DNA of 64,000 nucleotides from Pirellulaceae bacterium (GTDB lineage: Bacteria; Planctomycetota; Planctomycetia; Pirellulales; Pirellulaceae): contig JAHBXS010000003.1 of the NCBI GenBank assembly GCA_019636375.1, forward strand, positions 682,001-746,000. The letters run 5' to 3'. Below the pieces are notes generated by a model. The model did not search any database. It worked only from the letters and a program-made list of their open reading frames with translations, and had not been told where the DNA came from. Shown here in pieces: positions 36,266 through 46,186 of the stretch. Both the position numbers and the translations under genes were made by a program. Within the stretch, counting starts at the first letter, position 1. Every line of letters begins with the position of its first letter.

Positions 36266-37333
36266 CTATCCGCAAAGAATCTCGCGTTTGGCGGCAATTA
36301 GGGACAAGAGCTGTTTTTGTGGGGTCGAGAATTTTTCGAGTCCCTCCGACATCAGCGTTCGTTCCATCGCAGCAAAGTCAACGAGCTGATCGATTTCTTG
36401 ACAAATGTCAGATGGCGGAAGTTGATCAACCATTCGCGCGAATTCGACTCCCGACGTTGCAACGGCGTCATTGGTCGCGGGGGGATTGGTTTGAATATCG
36501 CTGCCTGCTAACGCCGAGACATACTTCCACGGAGCATCCGCTGCACTCTTGGTGCCCGTGCTGGCGAAAATAATTTCTTGAGCGAGGCGAGTGGGCTGGT
36601 TCACCCAAAAGTCTTGGTTGAGCCGCCAAATTCGCTGTGCATTGAGGATTCCGACAAGCCCTTGTGCGGCACTCGACAAATTTGCCGCTTGTTTCTGCGT
36701 GTAAACATCGATTCGTGAAACGAAAATGCTGTAAACCGATTTAAAGCGATCGCGATTGGCCAGCTTCTGGGCACCTTGCCAAACATTGTTGCGAGCCGTC
36801 TCATACTGAGCTTGCGAAAACACCAACGTAACATTCAGCGGCACTCCCGAGGCTGCGAGCGGGCCGAGAGCGTCAAGTCCTGCGGGAGTCGCGGGAACTT
36901 TGATCATCCGATTTGGATGCCCCGCCGACCATTTTCGTCCTAACTCAACATAAGTTTCGACGCGCTCCGAGTGATTTCGCGGCTGCTCGGCATCTTCCAA
37001 CAAGGGATCGAGTTCGAAACTGACATAGCCATCATCCCCCTCCGTGCGTTCGAAAATTGGCAGAAACGCTCGCTCGGCGTTGCTTACCAATTCGTCAGTT
37101 ACCTTCCACGCGATCGTCTCGTCGTCCAGGTTTTGCTGAATCAATTTGGCAATCGATTGATCAAACCGACCGGACTTAATCAAATCGGCCACAATAATCG
37201 GGTTCGACGTGGCCCCAGTGACTCCACTCGCAATCGATGCCTCGATCAATTCAGGATCAATACTATCGAGCCACAATTTTGTGCCCGTTTGAAGTAACGA
37301 AGGAATTCCGACGCAAGTTTGGGTTGACATCAT
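36266..37333 (-). CDS. tal: transaldolase
   Basis: About 355 residues from the Met opening MMSTQTCVGIPSLL; eight upstream codons are open. Blocks typical of the bacterial TalA/Tal family: KLWLDSIDPELIEASIASGVTGATSNPIIVADLI, YVSFELDPLLEDAE, HPNRMIKVPATPAGLDAL with the Schiff-base Lys, GVPLNVTLVFSQAQYE and VYSIFVSRIDVY. It transfers dihydroxyacetone units in the non-oxidative pentose phosphate pathway in the cytoplasm. Longer than E. coli TalB (317), in line with the actinobacterial/planctomycete type. It is separated from the protease by the shared terminator and is divergent from the Gfo/Idh/MocA gene. Confidence 0.93.
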   Translation of the reverse strand: MMSTQTCVGIPSLLQTGTKLWLDSIDPELIEASIASGVTGATSNPIIVADLIKSGRFDQSIAKLIQQNLDDETIAWKVTDELVSNAERAFLPIFERTEGDDGYVSFELDPLLEDAEQPRNHSERVETYVELGRKWSAGHPNRMIKVPATPAGLDALGPLAASGVPLNVTLVFSQAQYETARNNVWQGAQKLANRDRFKSVYSIFVSRIDVYTQKQAANLSSAAQGLVGILNAQRIWRLNQDFWVNQPTRLAQEIIFASTGTKSAADAPWKYVSALAGSDIQTNPPATNDAVATSGVEFARMVDQLPPSDICQEIDQLVDFAAMERTLMSEGLEKFSTPQKQLLSLIAAKREILCG

Positions 37334-37675
37334 GCTGGACACCGATTTTGTATGCAAAAGACAGAAATTTTGAATTTCCCCTATTCAACCAAAAATACGC
37401 CTCATCGGGAACCCACGGCAGCATTGCAAATAATGTCCCAATCCTGCCGTTATCACGCGACTGAACAATCCCAGTAAATTTGCCGCGATTTGTGGAAAGC
37501 AGCCGCAGCATCTGGAACTTCACTGCTGGCTAAGTTAAATTCAGAGTGCTTTTCCGTAGAGGAAGTCGTCAAGACTTTCGGCAATTGAAACTTCATTCGA
37601 AACTCTTGACGAGTTCCGTTACCCAAAAATAAAACATTGATTGAGCAATTAGTTTAACAACAGGAACTTAAAACG
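37334..37675. other. divergent promoter region, transaldolase / oxidoreductase
   Basis: About 340 bp, no gene supported. Must contain both promoters. TTGATTGAGCAATTAG close to the oxidoreductase start is a possible promoter fragment, but no confident box pair is seen. Confidence 0.35.
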
Positions 37676-38803
37676 ATGTCCGTGCTTGTTTGTCGCTGGG
37701 GAATCCTCAGTACCGCAACGATTGGTAGAAAAAATTGGCAGGCAATCCACCATGCTGACAACGCATCTCTGGCGGCTGTCGCAAGTCGCTCCCAAGAATC
37801 AGCGGCTCAGTTCATCGCCGAAAACCAGCAGCGTTGCCCTGTTGAACCGGCTCCCCGCGCCTATGGCAGTTACCAAGAACTGATTGACGATCCCAACATT
37901 GATGCCGTTTACATCCCCCTGCCAACTGGGATGCGCAAGGAATGGGTGATCCGCGCTGCTCAGGCCGGCAAGCATGTCTTGTGCGAAAAACCTTGTGCGA
38001 TTCACGCCGATGATCTGCGAGAGATGCTGGCTGCCTGCGAACAAAACGGGGTTCAGTTTATGGATGGTGTGATGTACATGCACACACATCGCCTCGAAAA
38101 ACTACGGCATGTCATTGATGACGCGAGCGTCGTCGGCGATTTGAAACGCATCGCGACTCAATTTAGCTTTTGTGCGCCTCCCGAATTTTTTGAAAACAAC
38201 ATCCGCGCGGATGCGAAACTCGAACCTCAAGGATGCTTGGGGGACCTCGGCTGGTACACGATTCGGTTTATTCTCTGGGTAATGCATGGAGAGATGCCCC
38301 ACACCGTTCGTGGCCGGATTTTGTCCAGCGTGCCATCGACATCAGGCGGCGAATCGATCCCGACTGAATTCAGCGGTGAGTTGCTGTTCGACGATGGTGT
38401 AAGCGCGACTTTCTACAACAGCTTTTTGACGGGGCACCAACAATGGGCCGTCGTTAGCGGGACGAAGGGGATCGTGCAGGTCAACGATTTTGTGCTCCCC
38501 TATCTCAGCAATTCGTTGAGTTTCGAGTCCCGAGTCTGCGACTTCAACCCCACCGGTTGGGACTTCAACATGGAGTGCTACGCCGAGCGCTATGCCACGG
38601 CCGAGTTCAGCAACATGCACCCTTCGGCTCAAGAAACGAGTCTGTTCCGGAATTTCTCGGACCTCGTCTTGCAGAAAAGGCTTGATTCCTTTTGGCCGGA
38701 GATTTCCTTGCAAACCCAAGTCATTCTCGACGCCTGCTTGGAATCCGCCCGCAATCACAGCCAAGATGTCAACATCAACACACGGGCCTTTGCGAACGCC
38801 TGA
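37676..38803 (+). CDS. Gfo/Idh/MocA-family oxidoreductase
   Basis: 375 residues. The N-terminal Rossmann domain begins CRWGILSTATIGRKNWQAI and continues with LAAVASRSQESAAQF and IDAVYIPLPTGMRKEWVIRAAQAGKHVLCEKPCAI, whose EKP motif holds the conserved Lys of the family. The C-terminal alpha/beta domain has FMDGVMYMHTHRLEKL and GCLGDLGWYTIRFILWVMHG, typical of the dimeric dihydrodiol dehydrogenase/glucose-fructose oxidoreductase-like subgroup. No Tat signal, so it is a cytoplasmic NAD(P)-dependent sugar or diol oxidoreductase; the substrate is not predictable. It converges with the GlcD-GlcF fusion. Planctomycetes carry many paralogues of this family. Confidence 0.9.
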   Translation: MSVLVCRWGILSTATIGRKNWQAIHHADNASLAAVASRSQESAAQFIAENQQRCPVEPAPRAYGSYQELIDDPNIDAVYIPLPTGMRKEWVIRAAQAGKHVLCEKPCAIHADDLREMLAACEQNGVQFMDGVMYMHTHRLEKLRHVIDDASVVGDLKRIATQFSFCAPPEFFENNIRADAKLEPQGCLGDLGWYTIRFILWVMHGEMPHTVRGRILSSVPSTSGGESIPTEFSGELLFDDGVSATFYNSFLTGHQQWAVVSGTKGIVQVNDFVLPYLSNSLSFESRVCDFNPTGWDFNMECYAERYATAEFSNMHPSAQETSLFRNFSDLVLQKRLDSFWPEISLQTQVILDACLESARNHSQDVNINTRAFANA

Positions 38804-38833
38804 ACCGAGTTAGTGGATCAGGATTCGACATGA

Positions 38834-41749
38834 TCACTTCTCCTCGTCAGAGGGTCTACCAACAATCAAATCCGCCCAATGTTCTAGCTTGAAACCGGCA
38901 AGTCCCTCGGCTTGCTCGCGGCATGAGCGACCGGTGGTGACGACACGCCCTCCCGACTCCAGCGCTTCGCGAATCCCCGGCAGGAATCTCAGATCGGCGA
39001 TCTTCTGAGAAACTTCGACATGCGAATATCCAAAGGCTCCGGCCATCCCGCAACATCCCCAGTCGGCAAGTTTCGTCGTGTAGCCTGCCGCCTGCAGGAT
39101 GCTGACCGTGGCCTCCGCACGAAATACCGCCCGTTGGTGGCAATGGGGATGAATCGTAAGGGTTGCATGATCGGTAGGGTCTCGTTTGTTGAGCGATACG
39201 TGCCCCAAAGTCACTTGCTCTGCCAACCAATCGTCGAGTAGTCGAGCATGGGGGGCAACCAGACGCCCCAACTCTTGATCGTCAATCAAATCCGGCAAGT
39301 CATCAACCACTGCCGAAGCCTCTGAGGGCTCGATGAACAGGATCGGTATTCCCCGTTCGGCGTAGGGCTTCAATTGGCGGAATAGCTTGCCACCTTCCTT
39401 TCGCGCTTCGTCCAGGAGCCCCACGGACAGACGCGTTCTCAGCGCATCAAAAGGCTCGACCACCTCGACGAAATACCCACACGACCACAACAACTCCACC
39501 ACTGCGACTCCGATGTCGGCATCCAAATAGCGGTTCCAGGTATCAACGAACAAAGCCACGCAACGCTCGTCTGACTTCGGACGTTGAAATCGATGACCAC
39601 TCTCTCGCAACCAACCGTCGAACGAGTATCGAGACAATCGAGGAACCTCCCTCCGCGAGCCCATCTTGTAACGCCGTTCCAAAAATCTTTTGACCAACGT
39701 TTGACTCGTGAACCAGTTTGCCAAACTAGAAAAACGACTTGCCCACGCCAATCTCTGAGGAGTTGCCGCGATGAATTTCGCTACGGCAGGCACTCCCTCT
39801 TGATCGTAACGAGCCTGAAGTGCTTCGCTTTTCAGCCGGGCCATATCGACGGCGTTAGGGCATTCTGATTTGCAGGCTTTGCACGACAGGCACAATTCCA
39901 GCGCATCATGCAACTCAGGATTCGCCAATCCCGGCGGATCAAGTTGCCCTGAAATCGCCAGCCGCAATAGATTCGCGCGACCACGAGTCGAGTCTCGTTC
40001 ATCGCGCGTAGCACGATAGGAGGGGCACATCGCGCCGCGCAGGTTCTTACGACAGGCCCCCACACCATTACATTGCTCGATCGCACCGACCAGATTATCT
40101 TGCTCACCGTAACGAAAACGAGATTTGATTTCCGAAGTCGTCTGATTGTATTTCAACCGATCCGCTTCGCTGTCGCCATACCGCAGATGTCGATCAAGCG
40201 GGGGAGCGGCAATCTTGCGATGCGGGTTGAACAAGTTGTCGGGATCGAACAGTCGCTTGATTGACTCGAAAACGCTATAGACTTCATCGCCAAACTGCCG
40301 CTGCAAGAACTCCCCACGGACAATCCCGTCGCCATGCTCCCCCGAAAACACTCCTCCCAACTCGCAGCATTTTTCAAAACACTGTTCCGCGATGTAACGC
40401 ATTTTTTTTCGTTCATCGGCGTCGTGCAAATCGAGCATGACCTTGTAGTGCAGCACACCAACCGATGCATGTGCGTAGGTTGAAATGCCCATGTCGAGCT
40501 TTCGACCAAGCTCGTAAACAAACCGGTTGTATTCAGGCAATTTGTCAATCGGCAGGCAAGCGTCCTCGATTAACGCGATTCCTTTCGCTCGTCCCGGCAA
40601 GTTCGAGATCAGGCCCAACCCCAAGCGACGCACCTCCCAGGCCTTCCGTTGAGAAAGCGGTGATTCTAGAAGATGGTGTTCGCTGTGGGGGTGCTGTCGA
40701 AGTCTCGACAAGTAACGCGCGGCCTTGGCTTGCGCTTCCTCTGCTGAGTCACCCATGAACTCGGCGAGCAACATCCCGGCGGGTATCGTTTGCGGGTCGA
40801 GAAAATCGCGACTCAATTCTCTGGTCGAAGCGTTACGAACGGCTTCTTGGATCAAAACGTCATCGAGCAACTCAACGGCACTAGGGCCACATTCAATGAC
40901 CTCGGGCAAGGCACACAGCGAGGCATCCAGTGTCGTGAAAGAACTGACGACCATCATTGTCGCGGCGGGAAGTCGATTTAATCGCAAGGTCGCTTGAGTC
41001 GCAATCGCCAAGGTTCCTTCGCTGCCGACCAGCAGGTCCGACCACGATTTATTTCTACCGTTCACAAAAGGCAGCACGTTATATCCAGCAGCGATTCGCG
41101 GTAGATCAGGAATTCTCGCAGAAATCGCTGCTTGGTTTTGGGTGATCAAATCGCGGACCGAACGACGGAGCCTTTCCTCGGTCGAATTTTCGAACGAGTC
41201 GCCACCCCATTCATCGGCTGTCATCCACCGGGTCGTCAGCCATTCGCCGCTGGGAAGTAAACAGCGAAGTGATTCGATCGAATCGTTCGTGCGGCCATAA
41301 AAAATGGAACGTGTTCCACAAGCGTTATTGCCAATCATCCCCCCGATCGTCGCGCGGTTTCCGGTTGCAGGATCTGGTGCGAAATGTAAACCATGCGGTG
41401 TCAGAACAGCGTTTAGTTCATCGAGGACGACGCCGGGCTCCACGACGGCGAGACCTTTTGTAGGATCGATGCTGATGATTCGATTCATGTGGCGAGAGAA
41501 GTCCACCACAAGACCTTGACCAATCGCTTGGCCTGATAAACTTGTTCCGCCGCCTCGCCCGATCAATGGAACTTGACGTTCGCGGCAAAAGGCCACGATT
41601 CGCTCGACATCCCCGGTATGGCGGGGCCACACGACGGCCTGAGGCAGCACTTGGTAAACGCTCGCATCGGTCGCGAAGGCGCCGCGAACTCCCTGCGATT
41701 CTCCCAATTCGCCATCAATGGCCTGTGCCAATTCTCTAAAGTCAATCAC
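38834..41749 (-). CDS. GlcD-GlcF-type fused FAD-linked oxidase / Fe-S protein
   Basis: 971 residues. Residues 1-240 form a PCMH-type FAD-binding domain (VVWPRHTGDVERIVAFCRERQVP, PLIGRGGGTSLSGQAIGQG, IGGMIGNNACGTRSIFYGRTNDS, LLVGSEGTLAIATQATLRL). Then comes the FAD-oxidase C-terminal domain up to about 540, with the histidine-bearing HASVGVLHYK and FSGEHGDGIVRG. The second half is a GlcF-like iron-sulfur part with two cysteine clusters (CNGVGACRKNLRGAMCP; LCLSCKACKSECPNAVDM) and a CCG-like domain (HPHCHQRAVF, DWGCCGMAGAFGY). It probably oxidises D-lactate, glycolate or 2-hydroxyglutarate and passes electrons via Fe-S centres to quinone. Many bacteria encode these as two subunits; this one-polypeptide form is also known. 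Confidence 0.92.
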   Translation of the reverse strand: MIDFRELAQAIDGELGESQGVRGAFATDASVYQVLPQAVVWPRHTGDVERIVAFCRERQVPLIGRGGGTSLSGQAIGQGLVVDFSRHMNRIISIDPTKGLAVVEPGVVLDELNAVLTPHGLHFAPDPATGNRATIGGMIGNNACGTRSIFYGRTNDSIESLRCLLPSGEWLTTRWMTADEWGGDSFENSTEERLRRSVRDLITQNQAAISARIPDLPRIAAGYNVLPFVNGRNKSWSDLLVGSEGTLAIATQATLRLNRLPAATMMVVSSFTTLDASLCALPEVIECGPSAVELLDDVLIQEAVRNASTRELSRDFLDPQTIPAGMLLAEFMGDSAEEAQAKAARYLSRLRQHPHSEHHLLESPLSQRKAWEVRRLGLGLISNLPGRAKGIALIEDACLPIDKLPEYNRFVYELGRKLDMGISTYAHASVGVLHYKVMLDLHDADERKKMRYIAEQCFEKCCELGGVFSGEHGDGIVRGEFLQRQFGDEVYSVFESIKRLFDPDNLFNPHRKIAAPPLDRHLRYGDSEADRLKYNQTTSEIKSRFRYGEQDNLVGAIEQCNGVGACRKNLRGAMCPSYRATRDERDSTRGRANLLRLAISGQLDPPGLANPELHDALELCLSCKACKSECPNAVDMARLKSEALQARYDQEGVPAVAKFIAATPQRLAWASRFSSLANWFTSQTLVKRFLERRYKMGSRREVPRLSRYSFDGWLRESGHRFQRPKSDERCVALFVDTWNRYLDADIGVAVVELLWSCGYFVEVVEPFDALRTRLSVGLLDEARKEGGKLFRQLKPYAERGIPILFIEPSEASAVVDDLPDLIDDQELGRLVAPHARLLDDWLAEQVTLGHVSLNKRDPTDHATLTIHPHCHQRAVFRAEATVSILQAAGYTTKLADWGCCGMAGAFGYSHVEVSQKIADLRFLPGIREALESGGRVVTTGRSCREQAEGLAGFKLEHWADLIVGRPSDEEK

Positions 41750-42092
41750 GTGTCGAATAGTCCCTAATTTTGCTCAACCCAACCTAGCGAGTCGGGCGAC
41801 AATCTATGCCATGTTAACGTTCAGTTTAATTGCGAGACGGTTTTCAGCGGAAGCTACCCATTCTCTGGCAATTTTGCCGGCAACGATCTTCTGCGAAGAT
41901 TGGCAGGCCCGAAAAAGCTGTCGGTTTAACGCCAGCTTAACCCTTTTATTCCGCCTAAACCATCCACTCTTCAACTGGGAGTCTGTTTTTAAACCCCATT
42001 TTCAACGGCGGGATTTTTCCTGTCGGGTAGACTTTGCGCCCTGCAAGATGGCAACGGGGTCCCATCACTGATCTATCGAATATTCGAGCATC
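41750..42092. other. divergent intergenic region
   Basis: No gene supported. Holds promoters for the GlcD-GlcF fusion (minus) and the membrane protein (plus); no confident boxes recognised. Confidence 0.4.
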
Positions 42093-43943
42093 ATGCACGC
42101 GGAAGAAAATTCTTCGTCAACAAGTCCAAAAGCCTCTAGGTGCCTATCCCAAAAGGGGTCAGACCCTTTGGAGGCTAAGCGAAATTTAACGTTGCTTTGC
42201 TGCCTAGCCGGAGAGGGTCTGACCCCTTTTGGGATTGGCTTTCGGCCAAAATGGCTGACCGCGTTGATTGCGATGACGATCATCGCTATCGGAACCACCA
42301 ACATGGTCAACAATATTGGCGATGCTGATTTGTGGGGGCACATCCAGTACGGACGAGAAGTCATCGCTGATCGCGAGCTGCCTGTCACCGCGTCATGGAC
42401 CTATGCCGCTCCCGATGCGCCTTGGGTCAATCACGAGAATATCGCCGAGTTGTGGTTGGCAACGGCTTACGATGGATTCGGCGTTTGGGGCTTGACGCTT
42501 TCGAAGTGGCTGATGTCTTTGGCGATGATTGGCTTGATGGTTTGGGGGAGCCGCCGTTTAGGAGCTAGTTGGTTGATCACGGGGTTTGTCGTCTACATCG
42601 TCAGTGATCTATTGTACTTGCATTGGCATTTTCGTCCTCAGGCCCTGACCTATCTAGGTTTCGTATTGTTGTTGGCAGTCTGGCAAGGAGTTTTTGCCAA
42701 CTGGCCTGCGGTTCTAAAAAATGACGCGACGGCTATCAGTGATTTCAAAAAGCGAATGCTTTGGCTCTGGAGCTTGCCGTTTTTGATGATGTTTTGGGCC
42801 AACTCGCATGGCGGTTTTGCTGCTGGTGCTGTCATTCTCGTTGTCTACCACGCGCTGCGCTGCCTTGAGATGGTTTGGTGTTTGCCGAGTGAACATCGCA
42901 GGATGGTTGTGCATTTGGGAGCGATCTCGCTTGTCTCTGTTTTGGCGACCTTGGTGAATCCCTACGGAGTCGGTTTATGGCAATTCATGTGGATGGCGTT
43001 GACCTTGCGTCGCACAGAAATTGGTGACTTCCAACCCTTGCCGCTCGGAAGTCCTGAGGCGCTGATGGTTGGAGTGCTGACCGTGTTCATTGTCCTTGGC
43101 GCGCTGGCGGACAAACGCCGACGTGATTGGGTGCAGTTGTTGTTGATGGGTTTGCTCTTATGGCAAGGCCTATCCCATGCCCGCCACATTGTGATTTTCG
43201 CAATCCTCTGCGGATTCTGGCTTCCTGGTTTGTTACAAGGGCTAGTCGAATGGCTAGGTAAGCGTATTCAATCGCCTTGGGAAAACTTCGCGAGCAGTCC
43301 TTTAGCTCAAAAACGATTCGCCGCTGCACTGATTGTCGTAATCCTTTTTTGCGGATGGCGAACGTATCCTAGCCTACGAGAGATCACCGTCGACAAGACT
43401 TTTTTTCCGGTGGCGGCCCTGGAGTTTATGGATGAGCATGATCTGCGAAAGAGAACTTTTGCCTCGTTCAATTGGGGGCAGTATGTTTTGGGTTACTTTG
43501 CAACCCACGACGAGGGACTGATCGCCGTTGATGGCCGTTATGAAACTTGTTATCCACGGAGTGTGATCGATCGTTATTTTGATTTTATGTTCGGCCCACA
43601 CGATCCTAAAAATCGATTTCGAAGCCCTTCTAGCCCACCTTATGATCCTGCATGGGCCCTGGGCCACGGAGAGCCTGAAGTGGTGCTCGTCGAGCGAAAT
43701 TCTTTTGGAACCGAAGTTCTCGAAGCGCACGCAAACGAGTGGGTTTTGTTGTATCGCGATTCGGTGGCACAACTTTGGGGTCGTAGAACACTATTCGACG
43801 ATCCCACATCAAAACATTTCATCTCGCCGGCACAACGGCGAATCACCGACGAGCCGCAGTCAGGCCATGCTCAATGGCCGGCTTTTCCCAACTCAAGCGG
43901 GAGCGACGGAGCAGAAAAACTTCGGCTGGTCGAATTTCGATAG
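42093..43943 (+). CDS. polytopic membrane protein, GT-C glycosyltransferase-like
   Basis: Up to 616 residues; about 556 if started at the Met at 42273. Nine to eleven membrane helices. The first extracytoplasmic loop NIGDADLWGHIQYGREVIADRELP has the D-x-D and WxHI..G pattern of GT-C-fold lipid-sugar transferases, followed by SWTYAAPDAPWVNHENIAELWL. A large C-terminal soluble domain (FNWGQYVLGYFATHDEGLIAVDGRYETCY) resembles the ends of such proteins. A donor/acceptor cannot be named. Codons 17-50 are encoded by a 98-bp palindromic repeat, so either the start lies downstream or the repeat has supplied a new N-terminus. A second copy of that repeat lies about 180 bp after the gene. Confidence 0.75.
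   Translation: MHAEENSSSTSPKASRCLSQKGSDPLEAKRNLTLLCCLAGEGLTPFGIGFRPKWLTALIAMTIIAIGTTNMVNNIGDADLWGHIQYGREVIADRELPVTASWTYAAPDAPWVNHENIAELWLATAYDGFGVWGLTLSKWLMSLAMIGLMVWGSRRLGASWLITGFVVYIVSDLLYLHWHFRPQALTYLGFVLLLAVWQGVFANWPAVLKNDATAISDFKKRMLWLWSLPFLMMFWANSHGGFAAGAVILVVYHALRCLEMVWCLPSEHRRMVVHLGAISLVSVLATLVNPYGVGLWQFMWMALTLRRTEIGDFQPLPLGSPEALMVGVLTVFIVLGALADKRRRDWVQLLLMGLLLWQGLSHARHIVIFAILCGFWLPGLLQGLVEWLGKRIQSPWENFASSPLAQKRFAAALIVVILFCGWRTYPSLREITVDKTFFPVAALEFMDEHDLRKRTFASFNWGQYVLGYFATHDEGLIAVDGRYETCYPRSVIDRYFDFMFGPHDPKNRFRSPSSPPYDPAWALGHGEPEVVLVERNSFGTEVLEAHANEWVLLYRDSVAQLWGRRTLFDDPTSKHFISPAQRRITDEPQSGHAQWPAFPNSSGSDGAEKLRLVEFR
42142..42239. repeat. 98-bp palindromic repeat, copy R1
   Basis: Termini GCCTATCCCAAAAGGGGTCA and GGGTCTGACCCCTTTTGGGA form an inverted repeat around a variable centre (AAATTTAACGTTGC). 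About 95% identical to R2 (five differences in 98). It is read through in frame by the membrane-protein gene. Confidence 0.9.
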
Positions 43944-44122
43944 GCCAGGTCTTTTGTTCATTCAGAGTGAATCAGCCTTGGGATCACGCTTTCGAGGGGA
44001 AATCGTGGCAACATCCGAGCGTCCCTTGGAATCCTAAGTTGCGATGGAAGCAATTTGGCGTTTTGATTAAAATATCGAGAACTCGTCCGCCGAATGCCGT
44101 TGGCGAAGTATTTGGCCCACAC

Positions 44123-44220
44123 GCCTATCCCAAAAGGGGTGAGACCCTTTGGAGGCTAAACGAAATTTAACGTTGTTTTGCTGCCTAACCGGAGAGGGTC
44201 TGACCCCTTTTGGGATAGGC
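44123..44220. repeat. 98-bp palindromic repeat, copy R2
   Basis: Same orientation as R1, 1981 bp downstream, with the GT-C-like gene between them. It lies in the 353-bp interval between that gene and the SLC13 permease gene; the rest of this interval shows no gene. Confidence 0.9.
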
Positions 44221-44296
44221 TCTAAATGACGTTTTGCGTTGTCGAATCAGAAACACAATCGAAACCGCTGCAATTTGCTGAGATAGAGAAAAATTA

Positions 44297-46072
44297 ATGG
44301 ATTGGCAAGCTTGGTTGACATTGGCGGTAGTCGGAGGAATTTTTTTCGGCCTGATCAAGGACCTAGGGCCCCCGGACATGCTGTTTTTGGGAGGGGTTGT
44401 TTTTCTGGCCCTCGCCGGAATCATCACACCCACTGAAGCGTTTGCTGGTTTCTCAAACGCGGGAATGCTGACCGTCGCTTTTCTATTTGTCGTCGCTGCG
44501 GGGCTGAGGGAAACCGGTTTTCTCGATTGGCTGGGCCAGCAGGTTTTGGGAAAGGCCCGAACCGAACGTGGCCTTTTCGTTCGTTTGACGGGAATTGTTT
44601 TGCCTTTATCGGCCTTCTTAAATAACACTCCGATCGTGGCGATGTTCGTACCCATCGTCTTGAGCTGGAGTCGCCGTCATCGGGTTGCTCCCTCCCGACT
44701 GTTGATTCCGTTGTCGTATCTCGCGATTCTCGGTGGCACCTGTACCCTCATCGGCACGTCAACAAATTTGGTTGTCAATGGATTGATGATCGATGCCAAC
44801 CTGAAGGGCATGCACTTATTTGAGATCACGGCAATCGGTTTGCCGTATGCGTTGATTGGGGTCGCCTATTTGGTGCTGATCGCACCAAGATTGCTGCCTG
44901 ATCGTCGGGAAATGTTGGAGCAATTGGGAGCTGCGAGGCGAGAGTTTTTGGTTGAGATGCTCGTGGATCCGGGTTGTCGTTTGATTGGAAAATCAATCGA
45001 AGAAGCCGGACTGCGGCACCTTCCAGGATTGTTCTTGATCGAAATCAATCGTGAAGGCACAGAGATTGGCCCGGTGGCGCCGGAAGAACGATTGCAAGCT
45101 GGCGATCGATTGGTATTCACGGGAATCGTGAGTAGTATTGTAGAGTTGGAACGCATTCCTGGCTTGGTTCCTGCTGGGGACCCATCTTATGAAGTTTCCC
45201 CATCGGGAAAACGGCAGCGGAAACTCTGCGAGGCCGTGATTTCCCCATGGTCGCCATTGATTGGCAAAACGATTCGTGGTGCTGACTTTCGCACCACTTA
45301 CGGAGCGGCAGTCGTCGCCGTACATCGAGACGGGGTGCGACTTGAAAACAAAATCGGTGACATTCGCCTCAAACCGGGTGACACACTGCTCTTGCAGACT
45401 CACCCCAGTTTTCTGAAAAACTACCGCAATGATCGAGCGTTTTACCTCATCAGTAATGTATCCGAATGGCGCCCGATTCGGACCGATCGTTTGTGGATTG
45501 CCGTTGGTTTGTTTGCCATCCTGATTTTTTTGATGACCAGTGACCTTGTGTCGACCGTGGTTGCCGCAGCCGCGACAGGATTTCTGATGGTCGCAACAGG
45601 ATGCATTTCCGCAAGCGAAGCAAGGAGATCGATCGAATGGCAGGTGCTGGTCACGATTGCAGCAGCTTTTGGAATCGGAACTGCGTTACAAAATTCTGGA
45701 GCCGCAGCAGCAGTGGTGGACCTAATCTTTGGTCGAATCACAGACCTGGGACCACTCCTGGCTTTGGCAATTATCTATTTCACCGTATCGTTGATCACCG
45801 AACTCATAACCAATAATGCTGCCGCCGTTTTGATGTTTCCGTTTTGCCTCAAGGCAGCCGAAATTTACAACGTCAGCCCACGTCCATTCATGATTGCCTT
45901 GATCTTGGCGGCCTCTGCGAGCTTCGTCACCCCCATCGGTTATCAGACAAACATGATGGTCTACGGACCTGGGGGATACCGCTTCGGCGACTTTGTCAAA
46001 GTGGGAATGCCGCTAAACCTGCTGCTAGCAGCCGTGGCGATCGTCTTAATTCCGTTCATTTGGCCTTTCTAG
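44297..46072 (+). CDS. SLC13-family anion permease with two TrkA-C domains
   Basis: 591 residues. Two membrane halves, each with the DASS-type hairpin motif: SAFLNNTPIVAMFVPIVLSW in the first and ELITNNAAAVLMFPFCLKAA in the second, with TCTLIGTSTNLVVNG and ASFVTPIGYQTNMMVYGPGGY marking the Na+/substrate sites. Between them (about 205-390) lie two RCK_C/TrkA_C domains (DPGCRLIGKSIEEAGLRHLPG, SPWSPLIGKTIRGADFRTTYG), which commonly bind small ligands and gate transport. Expected to import sulfate, phosphate or dicarboxylates at the inner membrane. A porin of the anion-selective type follows 114 bp downstream on the same strand, so the two may form an outer/inner membrane uptake route. Confidence 0.93.
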   Translation: MDWQAWLTLAVVGGIFFGLIKDLGPPDMLFLGGVVFLALAGIITPTEAFAGFSNAGMLTVAFLFVVAAGLRETGFLDWLGQQVLGKARTERGLFVRLTGIVLPLSAFLNNTPIVAMFVPIVLSWSRRHRVAPSRLLIPLSYLAILGGTCTLIGTSTNLVVNGLMIDANLKGMHLFEITAIGLPYALIGVAYLVLIAPRLLPDRREMLEQLGAARREFLVEMLVDPGCRLIGKSIEEAGLRHLPGLFLIEINREGTEIGPVAPEERLQAGDRLVFTGIVSSIVELERIPGLVPAGDPSYEVSPSGKRQRKLCEAVISPWSPLIGKTIRGADFRTTYGAAVVAVHRDGVRLENKIGDIRLKPGDTLLLQTHPSFLKNYRNDRAFYLISNVSEWRPIRTDRLWIAVGLFAILIFLMTSDLVSTVVAAAATGFLMVATGCISASEARRSIEWQVLVTIAAAFGIGTALQNSGAAAAVVDLIFGRITDLGPLLALAIIYFTVSLITELITNNAAAVLMFPFCLKAAEIYNVSPRPFMIALILAASASFVTPIGYQTNMMVYGPGGYRFGDFVKVGMPLNLLLAAVAIVLIPFIWPF

Positions 46073-46186
46073 CCCGGCAAACTTTGAGGATCAGGGAAGA
46101 TTTTCCGATAATTCTCTTTGCAGGGCATGCTGAAAAACGCTTTCTTAATCGAATCGTCGCGTGCTCCTATTTCATAAGAGGGCCCA

